Assembly (NCBI RefSeq): GCF_000429525.1
Contig: NZ_AUCA01000011.1
Span: 17,401 to 81,400, forward strand
DNA length: 64,000 nucleotides
Origin: Alicyclobacillus contaminans DSM 17975
Lineage (GTDB): Bacteria > Bacillota > Bacilli > Alicyclobacillales > Alicyclobacillaceae
Direction of reading: 5' to 3'
The position numbers and the translations under genes are program-made. The notes beneath the pieces were generated by a model, which was not told the origin of the DNA, did not search any database, and was given only the letters and a program-made list of their open reading frames with translations. Numbering within the stretch: position 1 is the first letter of the stretch; every line of letters begins with the position of its first letter. Below, in pieces: positions 37,488 to 48,243 of this stretch.

Positions 37488-37906
37488 TACGCTCCACCAC
37501 CGTCAATGGCATTTTTCAATCTGTCCAACCGCATCTGCATATCCTGAACCAGCGCATTATATTGAATCTGATTTTCCGCCAAGCGTGCCATTTCCGCGTC
37601 CACATCAACGTTGTTGCCGTTATTGTCCACCGTGGTCGAGGTGTCGGTCACCACCTGCGGCTGAACATTCAGCGCTGCCTGCCAATTGGGGGAGCTCTGA
37701 CTCAGCGGAATCCATTTTTCACCGGTGTCACTGGTGACCGTCGAGGTGTTCAAAGCATTCTGCAACAACGACTCGAATGTAACATCCTGTCGATGATATC
37801 CGGGCGTGTCGATATTTGCGATATTATTGGAATATACCTGTTGCCTTAGCTGCGCCGCTTGCATCGCGTTCTGAAGCAGCTGAAACGCTGTAATCTCTGA
37901 ATTCAC
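37487..37906 (-). CDS. flgB: Flagellar basal-body rod protein FlgB
   Basis: Proximal rod protein and first gene of the fla/che operon. The motif RQQVYSNNIANIDTPGYHRQ is diagnostic, and the C terminus carries the EMARLAENQIQYNALVQDMQ helix. I chose GTG at 37906, with GAGG six bases upstream; a GTG at 37918 follows GGAGGG too closely. Directly upstream, where B. subtilis has codY, there is only a promoter and the hslU terminator. Confidence 0.93.
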   Translation of the reverse strand: MNSEITAFQLLQNAMQAAQLRQQVYSNNIANIDTPGYHRQDVTFESLLQNALNTSTVTSDTGEKWIPLSQSSPNWQAALNVQPQVVTDTSTTVDNNGNNVDVDAEMARLAENQIQYNALVQDMQMRLDRLKNAIDGGGA

Positions 37907-37940
37907 GGTCTCCCTCACCCCTCCATGTCACGAATGACAC

Positions 37941-37968
37941 GGAGTACATGTTCGTCGAATCTTGTCAA
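37941..37968 (-). promoter_or_regulatory. Candidate promoter of the fla/che operon
   Basis: A perfect -35 TTGACA (37963-37968 on the minus strand) lies about 57 bases before flgB. Sixteen bases further on, the best -10 is TACTCC, which is weak. No sigma-28 type TAAA...GCCGATAA element was seen. A poor -10 behind a perfect -35 is compatible with an activator-dependent promoter, but this is inference. Confidence 0.42.
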
Positions 37969-38002
37969 ATTCCTGCCGAAACGCGAAAAGTCTCATACAG
38001 AC

Positions 38003-38030
38003 AGAAACGGACGGTCCCTCGGACCGTCCG
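38003..38030 (-). terminator. Terminator after hslU
   Basis: CGGACGGTCC and GGACCGTCCG make a 10-bp perfect stem with a 3-base loop, followed on the minus strand by TTTCTGT. It lies 25 bases after the hslU stop and separates the topA-hslU transcript from the flagellar operon. Confidence 0.8.
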
Positions 38031-38055
38031 GTAACGTGAAAAGAAACCTTCAACA

Positions 38056-39441
38056 TCAGAGAATGAATTGGCTGAGGTCTTTGTTCACAACAATCGACTT
38101 CAACTTTTCATCGACGTACTCTGGCGTGATGACCACTTCCTCCAGATGTACCTCGGGGGCCTCGAACGACAGGTCTTCCAGCACCTTTTCCACCAACGTG
38201 TGCAGACGGCGGGCTCCGATGTTTTCCGTTTCCCGGTTCACCTGCTCCGCCATCTCCGCGATTCGGCGAATCGCTTCGTCCGTAAAGCGAACCCGGACAC
38301 CCTCGGTTTCCAACAGTGCTGTGTACTGCTTCAGCAGCGCGTGCTGCGGCTCCTTCAGAATTCGCTCAAAGTCATCCGGTGTCAGACTCTCAAGCTCGAC
38401 GCGAATAGGAAAACGCCCCTGCAGCTCCGGGATGAGGTCGGACGGTTTGGCGATGTGGAAGGCACCTGCACCGATGAACAGAATGTGATCAGTTTTGACC
38501 GCCCCGTACTTGGTGGCTACGGTCGAACCCTCAACGATGGGCAGAATGTCCCGCTGCACGCCTTCTCGAGACACGTCTCGACTATTCGTTTCTCGACCCG
38601 CGATTTTGTCCATTTCGTCAATGAAGATGATGCCGTGGTTCTCCACCCGGTGCACCGCCTCCGCCGTGACGGCATCCATGTCAATCAGCTTCTGCGCTTC
38701 CTCCTGTGCCAGTACCTTCCGCGCCTCGCGCACCGTCATTTTGCGCCGTTTCGTTTGTTTCGGCAGCAGATTGCCGAGTGCTTCCTGCAGGTTGCCGAGA
38801 CTTTCCGGCCCCATGCCGGGCAGAAACCCGAGCATCGCGCCCTGCTGCTCCTCGACATCCACCTCAATCAGCCGATCCTCCAGTTCGCCCATCGCCAGTT
38901 GGTGCGCAACCCGCCGACGCTCGCTGCGCACCGCTTCTGAAGGACCGCTGTCGGTCCGGTTCCCCTGACCGCCACTGAACAGCATTTCGAACGGATTGCG
39001 CATCGTCTGCTTGGCATTGGGATCAGGCACAAGGGCTTCCACAATGCGCTGCTCCGCCTGTTCCGTCGCCTGGGCTTTCACTTTTTCCGCGTGCTCCGCC
39101 TTCACCATACGGATGGCCGCCTCCACCAGGTCGCGCACCATCGATTCGACGTCCCGTCCGACGTACCCGACCTCCGTAAACTTGGTGGCTTCGACCTTGA
39201 GGAATGGCGCGCCCACCAATTTACTCAGCCGTCGCGCAATTTCCGTTTTGCCGACGCCGGTTGGGCCAATCATCAAGATGTTCTTCGGCGTCACTTCCTC
39301 CTGCAACGACGGAGGGAGCTTCGCGCGGCGCATGCGATTCCGCAAGGCGATGGCGACCGCCCGCTTGGCCGCTTTCTGGCCCACGATGTACTTATCCAAT
39401 TCCGCTACAATCTGCCGGGGCGTCATATTGACTTCTGGCAT
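38056..39441 (-). CDS. hslU: ATP-dependent protease ATPase subunit HslU (ClpY)
   Basis: AAA+ unfoldase that feeds HslV. The N-terminal [20 protein letters not shown], Walker [17 protein letters not shown], the GYVGRDVE pore motif and Walker [12 protein letters not shown] are intact, with the I domain between. The C terminus ends in LSQFIL, like the HslU tail that docks into HslV. The start at 39441 has GAGGGG upstream. Length 461 residues. Confidence 0.97.
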   Translation of the reverse strand: MPEVNMTPRQIVAELDKYIVGQKAAKRAVAIALRNRMRRAKLPPSLQEEVTPKNILMIGPTGVGKTEIARRLSKLVGAPFLKVEATKFTEVGYVGRDVESMVRDLVEAAIRMVKAEHAEKVKAQATEQAEQRIVEALVPDPNAKQTMRNPFEMLFSGGQGNRTDSGPSEAVRSERRRVAHQLAMGELEDRLIEVDVEEQQGAMLGFLPGMGPESLGNLQEALGNLLPKQTKRRKMTVREARKVLAQEEAQKLIDMDAVTAEAVHRVENHGIIFIDEMDKIAGRETNSRDVSREGVQRDILPIVEGSTVATKYGAVKTDHILFIGAGAFHIAKPSDLIPELQGRFPIRVELESLTPDDFERILKEPQHALLKQYTALLETEGVRVRFTDEAIRRIAEMAEQVNRETENIGARRLHTLVEKVLEDLSFEAPEVHLEEVVITPEYVDEKLKSIVVNKDLSQFIL

Positions 39442-39488
39442 CCCAATCCCCTCTTTTCCTTCCATCCAGTTCCGTGATGAGGCAACGG

Positions 39489-40034
39489 TTAGTCGCCGAT
39501 GGACTCGACCACAATGTGGTCATTGGTGTACACGCAGATCTCGGACGCGATTCGCAGGGCCTGTTCCGCAATTTCACGGGGCGACATCTCCGTGTTCCGG
39601 GCGAGCGCACGGCCCGCCGATAGGGCGTACGCTCCTCCGGAGCCAATCGCACAGATGCCGTCGTCCGGTTCAATCACTTCTCCAGTACCGGACAAAATGA
39701 ACAGATGCTCTCTGTCCATCACAATCAACATCGCTTCCAATTTGTGCAGAATTTTGTCCGAGCGCCACTCTTTCGCCAATTCAACGGCCGCCCGCTGCAG
39801 GTTCCCATGGAATTCCTCGAGTTTCCCCTCGAATTTCTCGAACAGAGTGAACGCGTCCGCGACCGATCCGGCAAATCCCGCAATCACCTGTCCGCGGTAC
39901 AATCTGCGCACCTTTCGCGCATTCTGCTTCATGATCATGGTATTCCCGAGAGTCACCTGACCGTCTCCGGCCATGGCCCCGCGCCCGTCCTTCAGGACGG
40001 CGAATATTGTCGTGGCATGCATCTCTTGCAGCAT
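39489..40034 (-). CDS. hslV: ATP-dependent protease proteolytic subunit HslV (ClpQ)
   Basis: Proteasome-like N-terminal-nucleophile protease. After the N terminus the sequence is canonical: [40 protein letters not shown] and [16 protein letters not shown]. The ribosome site GGGGG sets the start at MLQEMHATT. This leaves seven residues before the conserved Thr-Thr pair, and residue 2 is Leu rather than the Ser reported as nucleophile in B. subtilis ClpQ. Either a seven-residue propeptide is removed or the true N terminus differs. Confidence 0.95.
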   Translation of the reverse strand: MLQEMHATTIFAVLKDGRGAMAGDGQVTLGNTMIMKQNARKVRRLYRGQVIAGFAGSVADAFTLFEKFEGKLEEFHGNLQRAAVELAKEWRSDKILHKLEAMLIVMDREHLFILSGTGEVIEPDDGICAIGSGGAYALSAGRALARNTEMSPREIAEQALRIASEICVYTNDHIVVESIGD

Positions 40035-40047
40035 GCAACCGCCCCCT

Positions 40048-40977
40048 TCATTGCGTATCCAATGGCAGTCCGCTTTGTCGGGCTGCCCGCGGATGCGCCG
40101 ACTGATACACCCGTACCAACCGTTCCCTCGTTGTATGGGTATAAATTTGCGTGGAAGACAGACTGATGTGGCCGAGCAGTTCTTGAACCACCCGCAGATC
40201 CGCGCCGCCGTCGAGGAGATGTGTGGCGAAACTATGGCGGAGGGCATGAGGACTGATATGGGCCAGCCCCGCCACTTCCGCAATCCTCCGATCCAAGATT
40301 CGGCGCACGCTGCGGTCGCTGAGCCGTCCTCCGCGCCGATTCACGAACAACGCCTCAGCGCACAGGTTCGCGCCGGCGCGAGCGGACAGGTATCGCTTGA
40401 GACTGTGCACCGCCCGACGGCCCATCAACACGTATCGTTCGCGGGCCCCCTTGCCGAACACGAGCGCTCCGCCCTCCTGTAAGTCTACGTCTGTCACATC
40501 GAGTGCAACACACTCACTCACGCGTATCCCAGTGGCATAGATGAGTTCCAGCAGCGCCCGATCCCGCAAGCTCCACAGATCATCCCCGGTGATGTGATCC
40601 AACAACGCGTTCATCTCTTCTTGATAGTAAAAATCAGGAATGCGTTTTTCCAGCTTCGGCATCGTCAACAGTTGGGCCAGGTTGCGCTCCGCAATCCCCA
40701 CGCCGGTCAAATAATCGTAGAAACTACGATAGCACGACAACCGCCTGGCCACGGACGACTTGGCCAACCCACGCCGAATCTCCTGCGCCAGAAAGGAGCG
40801 CAGGTGCCTAAGCCGGATCTGTTCGACGGCATGGATTCCCTGCGCAGCCAGGTATGTCGCCAGTGCCTCCAAGTCTTTTCGGTAGGCGACGAGGGTCCGT
40901 TCGGACCCGCCGCGCGCTGCGCGCCGGACCTCGAGAAAGACGTCAATGGCGGATGGAATCGGCGTGGTTCCATTCAC
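40048..40977 (-). CDS. xerC: Tyrosine recombinase XerC (CodV)
   Basis: Site-specific recombinase for chromosome dimer resolution at dif. The SAM-like N-terminal domain is followed by the catalytic domain with Arg in TGIRVSE, Lys in GKGARER, HALRHSF, GHISLSS and the nucleophile Tyr in TQIYTHT. The start is GTG at 40977, overlapping the trmFO stop as GTGA. The reading frame stays open far upstream, but that part is antisense-like shadow inside trmFO. Position next to hslV is as in B. subtilis codV. Confidence 0.95.
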   Translation of the reverse strand: MNGTTPIPSAIDVFLEVRRAARGGSERTLVAYRKDLEALATYLAAQGIHAVEQIRLRHLRSFLAQEIRRGLAKSSVARRLSCYRSFYDYLTGVGIAERNLAQLLTMPKLEKRIPDFYYQEEMNALLDHITGDDLWSLRDRALLELIYATGIRVSECVALDVTDVDLQEGGALVFGKGARERYVLMGRRAVHSLKRYLSARAGANLCAEALFVNRRGGRLSDRSVRRILDRRIAEVAGLAHISPHALRHSFATHLLDGGADLRVVQELLGHISLSSTQIYTHTTRERLVRVYQSAHPRAARQSGLPLDTQ

Positions 40978-42281
40978 AGTTGAGACGCCCCCATGGTCCG
41001 CGCCAAGTCGGACAGCGCACGGTCGGCCATTCGCTGTGCGCGCTCTCGCTTGTCCCGAATGCGCTCCGGCAACGGCGGCATAATGCCAAAGGTCGCGTTC
41101 ATCGGCTGAAAGTTGCCCTTGTCCGCGTGTGTGATGTAATGCGCCAGACTGCCCATCGCCGTCGTGGGCGGCAGCGTCACCAGGTTTTCGCCGCGCGCCA
41201 AACGGGCGGCGTTGATGCCAGCCAGCAGCCCGGCTGCCGCGGACTCCACGTATCCTTCCACACCCGTGATTTGCCCCGCGAAGAACAGGGTATCCCGAGC
41301 TTTGGACTGATACGTGGGATGCAGCGCGGTCGGACTGTTGATGTAGGTGTTTCGATGCATCACGCCAAAGCGGACAAACTCCGCCTGCTCCAACCCGGGA
41401 ATCATGCGGAACACGCGAGCCTGCTCGCCCCACTTCAGATGCGTCTGAAACCCGACCAGATTGTACAGGGTTGCCGCCGCGTTGTCCTGCCGCAATTGAA
41501 CTACGGCATAGGGACGCTCTCCCGTCTTTGGATTCACCAGCCCAACCGGTTTCATCGGACCAAACAACAACGTTTTCGGCCCGCGAGCCGCCATCACTTC
41601 TACGGGCATGCACCCTTCGAAGTACTTCTCTTCCTCGAAGTCGTGCAGAGGTGCTGTTTCCGCATGGATCAACGCCTCGTAGAATGCCTGGAATTCCGCT
41701 TCGGTCATCGGACAGTTCAGGTATGCGGCTTCTCCTTTATCGTATCGGGAAGCCAGGTACACCTTGTCCATGTCCACCGATTCCTTGGTCACAATCGGCG
41801 CCGCCGCATCGTAGAAGTACAGGTAATTCTGGCCGATGAACGCCCGTATAGACTCGGACAAATCCGGCGACGTCAACGGTCCGGTCGCGACCACCACAAT
41901 GCCGTCGTCCGGCAGCGCCCGAATCTCCTCTCGCCGAATTTCCACCAGCGGGTGCTCCTCCAACGCGCGCGTGACCGCGGCGGAAAACCCCTCCCGATCC
42001 ACCGCCAGCGCTCCCCCAGCCGGCACGGCATGCGCATCCGCCGACTGTATGATGAGCGACTGCAATCGTCGCATCTCTTCCTTTAATAGGCCAACCGCAT
42101 TGGTGATGGCCGCGGATCGAAGGGAATTGGTGCACACCAACTCGGCGAACCGATCCGTATGATGCGCCGGCGTCTTCCGGACCGGCCGCATCTCATACAA
42201 CCGCACCGGTACACCCTGTCTCGCCACCTGCCAGGCGGCCTCCGATCCGGCCAGCCCAGCTCCGATGACCGTTACATGCAT
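40974..42281 (-). CDS. trmFO: tRNA (uracil-5-)-methyltransferase TrmFO (Gid)
   Basis: Folate- and FAD-dependent enzyme that makes m5U54 in tRNA. The N-terminal FAD-binding motif is [42 protein letters not shown] and [20 protein letters not shown] follow. The start at 42281 has GGGGGG eight bases upstream. At 435 residues the length is typical of the Gram-positive enzyme. Confidence 0.97.
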   Translation of the reverse strand: MHVTVIGAGLAGSEAAWQVARQGVPVRLYEMRPVRKTPAHHTDRFAELVCTNSLRSAAITNAVGLLKEEMRRLQSLIIQSADAHAVPAGGALAVDREGFSAAVTRALEEHPLVEIRREEIRALPDDGIVVVATGPLTSPDLSESIRAFIGQNYLYFYDAAAPIVTKESVDMDKVYLASRYDKGEAAYLNCPMTEAEFQAFYEALIHAETAPLHDFEEEKYFEGCMPVEVMAARGPKTLLFGPMKPVGLVNPKTGERPYAVVQLRQDNAAATLYNLVGFQTHLKWGEQARVFRMIPGLEQAEFVRFGVMHRNTYINSPTALHPTYQSKARDTLFFAGQITGVEGYVESAAAGLLAGINAARLARGENLVTLPPTTAMGSLAHYITHADKGNFQPMNATFGIMPPLPERIRDKRERAQRMADRALSDLARTMGASQL

Positions 42282-42298
42282 CCGCTGCGCCCCCCTTG

Positions 42299-44425
42299 TT
42301 ACGACAGTTTCTTCTTTCGAACACCTTTCACCTTCTGCCCGTGCGCCTTGGCCGCGCCGGCGTCCGGATGTGCCGCGGCGTTGCTGCAGACGACCAGCGA
42401 CTCTCCCTTGGAACGCTTTTCGACCATCGGGTGGTGGCAAACGGGACACAGCGCTCCGGTTGGTTTGTCCCAGAGCACGTAGTCGCAGTCTGGATAGCCG
42501 CTGCATCCATAAAACACCTTGCGCTTCCCGCGACGTTCCACCAACGGTTTCTTGCACCGCGGACAGTCCACGCCGACTTCCTTGACGATGGGCTTGGTGT
42601 TTCGGCACTCCGGAAATCCCGGGCAAGCCAGGAATTTTCCGTAACGACCGTGTTTGTACACCATCTTTCGGCCGCACTTATCGCAAACCACGTCCGATTC
42701 CTCGTCGGCAATCTGCACGTGTTCCAATGTCTCTTCCGCGCGTTCGAGTTCGGTTTCAAACTCCCGATTGAATGATTCGAGCAGGGCGACCCAATCGGTT
42801 TTTCCTTCTTCGATGAGGTCCAATTGCTGTTCCAAATGGGCCGTGAAATCCACGTCAATCAGTTGGTGGAAGTTTTGCACCAACAGGTCAACGACGAGTT
42901 CTCCCAATTCGGTCGGATAAAACCGTTTCTGATCCAGTATGACATAGCCGCGTTTCAAAATGGTTTCCATCGTGGGCGCGTACGTGCTCGGCCGCCCAAT
43001 CCCGAGTTCCTCCATCGCCTTGACCAAACTCGATTCACTGTAGCGCGGCGGCGGCTGAGTGAAGTGCTGTTCCGGCGACACCGTGGGTTCCGGCAGCGGC
43101 TGACCCTCGCTGAGCGGTGGAAGGATCTTGCCGTCCTTTTCGTCCGTTGCCGGATCGTCCGTGCCTTCGGTGTAAACCGCCATGAACCCCGCGAACTTGA
43201 CAACGGAGCCGGTGGCTCGGAACCACGCTTCGTTGGCCCGAATATCCACCGTGGTCGTATCCAGCACTGCCTGCGCCATCTGGCTGGCCACAAACCGCTC
43301 CCAAATCAATTTGTACAATCGGAGTTGATCTCTGGACAGGAATTCCTTGAGGGAATCCGGCGTACGAACCACCGAGGTGGGCCGAATCCCTTCGTGCGCA
43401 TCCTGGGCGTTGCCTTTGGTGGAAAATTGACGTGCCTCCCGCGGCACGAAATCGGTGCCAAAGCGGTCCGCGATGAACGCCCGCGCCTCCGTCTGCGCGG
43501 ACTCCGCGATGCGCGTGGAATCGGTTCGCATGTAGGTGATGAGACCGACGGTGCCTTCTGCACCCACATCCAAGCCTTCGTACAGCTGCTGCGCAACGGA
43601 CATGGTCTTGGACGCGCGAAATCCCAATTTGCGCGCAGCTTCCTGTTGAAGACTGCTGGTGGTGAAGGGTGGACTCGGATTCCGCCGGCGCTCGCTGCGC
43701 TTCACTCGCTCCACGCGGTAGTCCGCGCCTTCAATGTGCTTCAACAGTTCGTCGACCGCTTCGCGATTCGGCAACTCCGTCTTCTCGTCGCCATACCCTT
43801 GAAAACGTGCGCTGAACCGCCCTTGGGCCACTGTGAATTCAGCGTCCACCGTCCAGTACTCCTGTGGAACGAACGCCCGAATCTCCCGTTCCCTGTCCAC
43901 AATCAAACGCACGGCCACCGACTGCACGCGGCCCGCCGACAATCCTTTCTTCACTTTTCTCCACAGCAGAGGACTCAAACGATAGCCCACCAGTCGGTCC
44001 AATATGCGCCGGGTCTGCTGGGCGTTGATGAGGTCATAATTCAGTCGACGCGGCGCATTGAACGCTTCGCGAACCGCGTCTTTCGTAATTTCATGAAACA
44101 CCACGCGACAGGCTTCCTCCTGGTTCACGTCCAGCAGGTTGGCCAGGTGCCAGGCGATGGCCTCTCCCTCTCGGTCCGGGTCAGCCGCCAAAAACACTTT
44201 TTTCGCCTTTTTGCGCGCGTCGCGCAACGATTTTATGACATCGCCCTTGCCGCGAATGGTGATGTATTTCGGTTCAAAGTGACGTTGAATATCCACGCCG
44301 AGTTGACTCTTTGGCAAATCGCGGACATGGCCCATCGAGGCCTTCACGGTGTACTTCTTCCCCAGGTATTTTCCAATGGTCTTTGCCTTTGCGGGCGACT
44401 CCACGATAACTAAGTACTCGGACAA
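42299..44425 (-). CDS. topA: DNA topoisomerase I (type IA)
   Basis: Relaxes negative supercoils. The TOPRIM N terminus ([31 protein letters not shown]) is followed by [17 protein letters not shown] and the active-site Tyr in [12 protein letters not shown]. Three C-terminal zinc fingers begin CDKC, CPRC and CPVC; the third ends CSNAAAH, an atypical last half. The start is TTG at 44425 with GGAGG seven bases upstream, giving 708 residues. It has its own candidate promoter. Confidence 0.96.
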   Translation of the reverse strand: MSEYLVIVESPAKAKTIGKYLGKKYTVKASMGHVRDLPKSQLGVDIQRHFEPKYITIRGKGDVIKSLRDARKKAKKVFLAADPDREGEAIAWHLANLLDVNQEEACRVVFHEITKDAVREAFNAPRRLNYDLINAQQTRRILDRLVGYRLSPLLWRKVKKGLSAGRVQSVAVRLIVDREREIRAFVPQEYWTVDAEFTVAQGRFSARFQGYGDEKTELPNREAVDELLKHIEGADYRVERVKRSERRRNPSPPFTTSSLQQEAARKLGFRASKTMSVAQQLYEGLDVGAEGTVGLITYMRTDSTRIAESAQTEARAFIADRFGTDFVPREARQFSTKGNAQDAHEGIRPTSVVRTPDSLKEFLSRDQLRLYKLIWERFVASQMAQAVLDTTTVDIRANEAWFRATGSVVKFAGFMAVYTEGTDDPATDEKDGKILPPLSEGQPLPEPTVSPEQHFTQPPPRYSESSLVKAMEELGIGRPSTYAPTMETILKRGYVILDQKRFYPTELGELVVDLLVQNFHQLIDVDFTAHLEQQLDLIEEGKTDWVALLESFNREFETELERAEETLEHVQIADEESDVVCDKCGRKMVYKHGRYGKFLACPGFPECRNTKPIVKEVGVDCPRCKKPLVERRGKRKVFYGCSGYPDCDYVLWDKPTGALCPVCHHPMVEKRSKGESLVVCSNAAAHPDAGAAKAHGQKVKGVRKKKLS

Positions 44426-44553
44426 AACGCTACCTCCCCATGCCTGCGTCGCGCGGCACGCGCGGTGCGCAACAGGCAATCCGGCTACTGGTACCCAACG
44501 GGACACCCCCGCCGCCCAAGGAGAACCGGGCGGTGCCCCCGCGTTCTACAAAT

Positions 44554-44582
44554 ATTATCACCACACACTTTTCTTTTGCAAA
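44554..44582 (-). promoter_or_regulatory. Candidate sigma-A promoter for topA
   Basis: On the minus strand, TTTGCA (44577-44582) and GATAAT (44554-44559) are 17 bases apart, just after the dprA stop. The 162-base dprA-topA gap otherwise holds GC-rich sequence with no gene. Supercoiling-sensitive control is plausible for topA but not shown. Confidence 0.55.
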
Positions 44583-44587
44583 CGTCA

Positions 44588-45715
44588 TCACCGGTCCACC
44601 ACCGAACGGCCGCCGTGCGTTGCGGTTCCAGTGCGCCGGTACGTCCCGTCTGGATTTCTTGCCACCATGCCCGCCAGTTCTAATTCCAAGAGCCCTTCGT
44701 ACACCCGTCCCACCGGTTGGCCCAACGCCCGGGCGAGCTGGCCCGGAAGTTTCGCCTCCACCATACTATCGTACAAATCTCGCCACCGTTCCGGAATTCC
44801 ACTGCGCGACAATTCCGCATGGTCAAGTCCGCAATCCGCCAGGAACTCCGTCGGATCTAGCAGTACCTGCGCACCCTGTTGCAAGAGACGATTCGAACCG
44901 CGATGCAGCGACGCCGTGATGGGCCCGGGAACCACATAGACATCTCGGCCCAGATCCAGGGCGGCATCCACCGTGTGCAGCGCCCCGCTGCGTTCCCCCG
45001 CCTGAATCAGAACCAGTTTCGGCGACAGCGCGGCAATCAAACGATTACGCCAAGGAAATCGGTGCTTCGCAACCGGCACGTCCGGTGCGTATTCGCTGAC
45101 AATCAACCCGCCACTGGCGAGGATCTCATCGTACAGCCGCCGATGGTGTGACGGATAGCAGAGATTCACGCCACACCCGAGCACCGCGGTCGTTCCGCCG
45201 CGGACGGCCAATGCCCCGCGATGCGCCACGGCGTCTATGCCTTCGGCGAGTCCGGACACGATGTGGATGCCGCCCGCCGCCAGGGTTTCCGCAATCCAGC
45301 GCGCCGCCTCCTGACCATAGGCGGACATGCGGCGGGTGCCCACGATACTGACGGTCCGCCGAAACGCGTGCATCCGCCCCTTCGTGAACAACACCAGCGG
45401 CGGTTGCGCCAACTCGAGCAACGCGTCGGGGTAGTCATCGTCCCCTCGAACCACGCACCGAATGTCACGGTGCATGAGTCGCTCCTCCACAGTCGCTGGG
45501 TCGTGCCCTTGACGCCATCGATCCAAGGCCCATACGGTGGCCGGTCGCAGGCGACAGACGGCCAGCCACTGCTCCGCTGATGACGCCCAAACCGCATGGG
45601 CACCCCCGAGACGGTCCACCAATCGGATGAGGGTGGTTGGCTCCACACTTGGGCAAGCCGCCAGTGCGATGGTACACGCGCGATCCCATCCATCCGAATT
45701 CCTCTCCGTCCCCAT
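44588..45715 (-). CDS. dprA: DNA-processing protein DprA (Smf)
   Basis: Loads RecA on incoming single-stranded DNA during natural transformation. The Rossmann-like core has VSIVGTRRMSAYG, IVSGLAEGIDAVAHRGAL and TAVLGCGVNLCYPSHHRRLY, with RFPWRNRLIAALSPKLVLIQ later. A C-terminal winged-helix (GQLARALGQPVGRVYEGLLE) is present. The start at 45715 follows GGGGGG; longer readings run through the sucD terminator. 375 residues. Confidence 0.95.
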   Translation of the reverse strand: MGTERNSDGWDRACTIALAACPSVEPTTLIRLVDRLGGAHAVWASSAEQWLAVCRLRPATVWALDRWRQGHDPATVEERLMHRDIRCVVRGDDDYPDALLELAQPPLVLFTKGRMHAFRRTVSIVGTRRMSAYGQEAARWIAETLAAGGIHIVSGLAEGIDAVAHRGALAVRGGTTAVLGCGVNLCYPSHHRRLYDEILASGGLIVSEYAPDVPVAKHRFPWRNRLIAALSPKLVLIQAGERSGALHTVDAALDLGRDVYVVPGPITASLHRGSNRLLQQGAQVLLDPTEFLADCGLDHAELSRSGIPERWRDLYDSMVEAKLPGQLARALGQPVGRVYEGLLELELAGMVARNPDGTYRRTGTATHGGRSVVDR

Positions 45716-45834
45716 GCACCATCCCCCCCTATTCTCACAGCGTATAGCTGGAACGAAGGTGACGCCATTGCGCGTAGGGTACTCCTTCATCCTATCGGTC
45801 ATCCCGCGTGACAATATCGCCGTGATGCATGTGC

Positions 45835-45877
45835 GAAAGAAAAAGCTTTCGGATCTCCCTGGAGATCCGAAAGCTTT
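45835..45877 (-). terminator. Terminator of sucCD
   Basis: A 17-bp perfect stem with a 2-base apical gap (arms 45842-45858 and 45861-45877) is followed on the minus strand by TTTTTCTTTC. It lies 21 bases after the sucD stop and is the strongest hairpin in the window. Confidence 0.92.
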
Positions 45878-45898
45878 CTTCCACAACTTCGCTGGTGA

Positions 45899-46801
45899 TT
45901 ACTTCACCAGGCACTTTTCCAACAGACCGCGTTCCTCAAGCACCTGCGCCAACGTCGCTCCAATTTCCGACGGTGTCGGCGCAACGCGGATCCCGCACGC
46001 TTCCATGGTGCGAATTTTCGACTCGGCTGTGCCGCTGCCGCCGGAGACAATCGCGCCCGCATGACCCATCCGGCGTCCCGGAGGCGCCGTTGCGCCGGCG
46101 ATGAAGCCAACGACCGGTTTCGTCATATTGTCGCGGATCCATTCCGCCGCTTCCTCTTCCGCCGTACCACCGATCTCGCCGATCATGACCAACGCCTCGG
46201 TGTCCGGATCTTCGTTGAACATCTTCAGAACATCGATAAACTCCGTGCCTTTGACCGGATCGCCACCGATGCCGACAGCGGTCGACTGCCCGATGTTGCG
46301 CACACTCAGCTGATAGGCAGCTTCGTACGTCAGCGTGCCGCTGCGCGAGATGACGCCGACTTTCCCCGGCGTGAAGATGTAACCCGGCATAATGCCGATC
46401 TTACATTCGCCCGGCGTGATCACCCCGGGACAGTTGGGGCCAATCAAACGGGTGTGCCGCCCTTCCATATAACGTTTCACCTTGATCATGTCCAACACCG
46501 GAATGCCTTCGGTGATGCAGATGACCAGGTCCAATTCCGCGTCCACCGCTTCCATGATGGCATCCGCTGCCCCCGCGGGCGGGACGTAGATGACGGACGC
46601 ATTGGCTCCCGTTTCACGAACCGCCTGTTCCACGGTATCAAACACCGGAAGACCTTCAATGGTGGTGCCTCCCTTGCCGGGCGCCGTGCCACCGACCATC
46701 TGGGTGCCGTACTCCAGGCACTGCTTCAGGTGAAAGGAACCGGTTTTCCCCGTGATGTTTTGTGTGATGACGCGCGTGTCCTTATTGACAAGAATACTCA
46801 T
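45899..46801 (-). CDS. sucD: Succinyl-CoA synthetase (succinate-CoA ligase) alpha subunit
   Basis: TCA-cycle enzyme subunit that binds CoA and carries the phosphohistidine. The CoA-binding Rossmann domain starts with [20 protein letters not shown]. The catalytic His is in [38 protein letters not shown] is also conserved. It follows sucC by 15 bases and ends at a strong terminator. Confidence 0.97.
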   Translation of the reverse strand: MSILVNKDTRVITQNITGKTGSFHLKQCLEYGTQMVGGTAPGKGGTTIEGLPVFDTVEQAVRETGANASVIYVPPAGAADAIMEAVDAELDLVICITEGIPVLDMIKVKRYMEGRHTRLIGPNCPGVITPGECKIGIMPGYIFTPGKVGVISRSGTLTYEAAYQLSVRNIGQSTAVGIGGDPVKGTEFIDVLKMFNEDPDTEALVMIGEIGGTAEEEAAEWIRDNMTKPVVGFIAGATAPPGRRMGHAGAIVSGGSGTAESKIRTMEACGIRVAPTPSEIGATLAQVLEERGLLEKCLVK

Positions 46802-46816
46802 CGTTTGGTTCCCTCC

Positions 46817-47971
46817 TCAAACCAGCGCCACAATGCGTTGCGCCGCATCGGCGAGTGAGTCTGCTGCCACGATGTTCAATCCGGATTCGTTCAGAATCTG
46901 CTTGCCCAAGTCGACGTTTGTGCCTTCCAGACGGACGACCAGCGGTTTGTTGAGTTGAATTTCCTTCGCCGCCGCGACAACGCCGTTGGCAATCACGTCG
47001 CATTTCATGATGCCGCCGAAAATGTTGACCAGGATGCCCTTCACATTCTCGTCGGACAGAATGATTTTGAAGGCCTCGCGAATCTGATCCTGGTTCGCTC
47101 CACCGCCGACATCCAGGAAGTTGGCCGGCGCCCCGCCGTAATACTTGATGGTGTCCATGGTCGCCATGGCCAACCCAGCGCCGTTTACCATGCAGCCGAT
47201 ATTTCCGTCGAGCGCGATATAGTTCAGCCCGAACTTGGAAGCCTCGATTTCCTTCGGATCTTCCTCGTCTTCATCGCGTAGCGCCAGAATGTCCGGATGA
47301 CGATACAGCGCGTTGTCGTCGAAGTTCAGCTTCGCGTCGAGCGCGAGGACTTCTCCTTCCTTCGTCACGACCAACGGATTGATTTCCGCCACCGAGCAGT
47401 CCTTGTCCACAAAGCAGTTGTACAGCGCCGTCATGAACGCGACCGCCTTGTTCACCAGCGGCTTTGGAATATTGATGCCGTACGCCAGCTTACGCGCCTG
47501 GAACGCCGTCAGGCCAACGGCCGGATCAATCGTTTCGCGGAAAATCTTCTCCGGTGACTTGGCCGCCACTTCTTCGATTTCCATGCCGCCTTCCTCAGAA
47601 GCCATCATGACGACCCGACCGGAAGCCCGATCCACGACGACACCTATGTAGTACTCCTTTTCGATGTTCGTCAATTGTTCAATCAGCAGCCGCTTGACGA
47701 CCTTCCCCTGCGGGCCGGTTTGATGCGTGACCAAGGTCTTCCCGAGCAAGTCCGAAGCGTGCTGCCGGACTTCGTCCAGAGACCTCGCCAACTTGACGCC
47801 GCCTGCCTTGCCGCGTCCCCCCGCGTGGATCTGAGCCTTCACGACACCTTGTCCACCGAGTTCCTGCGCGGCTGCCACAGCCTCGTCGACAGTGAACGCC
47901 ACTTTCCCGGTCGGTACGGCAACGCCATACTGCGCGAGCACCGACTTCGCTTGATACTCGTGAATGTTCAT
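46817..47971 (-). CDS. sucC: Succinyl-CoA synthetase (succinate-CoA ligase) beta subunit
   Basis: ATP-grasp subunit giving nucleotide and succinate binding. The N terminus [40 protein letters not shown] and the late [20 protein letters not shown] are diagnostic. The start at 47971 has GGGAGG upstream. It is driven by a strong sigma-A promoter about 120 bases upstream. Confidence 0.97.
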   Translation of the reverse strand: MNIHEYQAKSVLAQYGVAVPTGKVAFTVDEAVAAAQELGGQGVVKAQIHAGGRGKAGGVKLARSLDEVRQHASDLLGKTLVTHQTGPQGKVVKRLLIEQLTNIEKEYYIGVVVDRASGRVVMMASEEGGMEIEEVAAKSPEKIFRETIDPAVGLTAFQARKLAYGINIPKPLVNKAVAFMTALYNCFVDKDCSVAEINPLVVTKEGEVLALDAKLNFDDNALYRHPDILALRDEDEEDPKEIEASKFGLNYIALDGNIGCMVNGAGLAMATMDTIKYYGGAPANFLDVGGGANQDQIREAFKIILSDENVKGILVNIFGGIMKCDVIANGVVAAAKEIQLNKPLVVRLEGTNVDLGKQILNESGLNIVAADSLADAAQRIVALV

Positions 47972-48093
47972 GCAGCCGATTCCTCCCACACCATGTGTCT
48001 AACTACGCTTAAGTTTTGCGATTGAACGCCGGATACGCGGGCTTCGGCAGAAGACGTCATCGGTGTCATCCAATCGCATGTTTCAAGAGTCCT

Positions 48094-48121
48094 GTTATAG
48101 GATAAATGACTGGCGTGTCAA
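48094..48121 (-). promoter_or_regulatory. Sigma-A promoter of sucCD
   Basis: On the minus strand a perfect -35 TTGACA (48116-48121) and -10 TATAAC (48094-48099) are 16 bases apart. The predicted leader to sucC is about 115 bases and contains no hairpin I could interpret. Confidence 0.8.
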
Positions 48122-48156
48122 TTACAACTTGAGCGCCCAATGAGTTCTTTCGAGAC

Positions 48157-48195
48157 ATGAAAAAATCGGCCGATTCCGCCTCGCCGACCGATTTT
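48157..48195 (-). terminator. Terminator of the small membrane protein gene
   Basis: On the minus strand AAAATCGGTCG pairs with CGGCCGATTTT (one G-U pair that exists only in the minus-strand RNA) and runs into TTTTTT. It lies between the gene ending at 48244 and the sucC promoter. Confidence 0.75.
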
Positions 48196-48243
48196 GACGA
48201 TATTTCTACAGTTTCATGCGAAGGGGGCCGCCCGCACCGCACA

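Noticed and set aside
40048..40977. Tyrosine recombinase as a mobile-element integrase
   Set aside because: Its conserved place next to trmFO and hslV and its XerC-like length mark it as the housekeeping recombinase; no other mobile-element genes are near.
40978..41613. Upstream extension of the xerC frame by more than 200 codons
   Set aside because: It overlaps trmFO in another frame and shows no recombinase features; family length and the GTGA overlap support the start at 40977.
45842..45877. Long palindrome as a possible dif or attachment site next to xerC and dprA
   Set aside because: It sits just after sucD and runs into TTTTTCTTTC, so it is a terminator; arms do not resemble a dif site.
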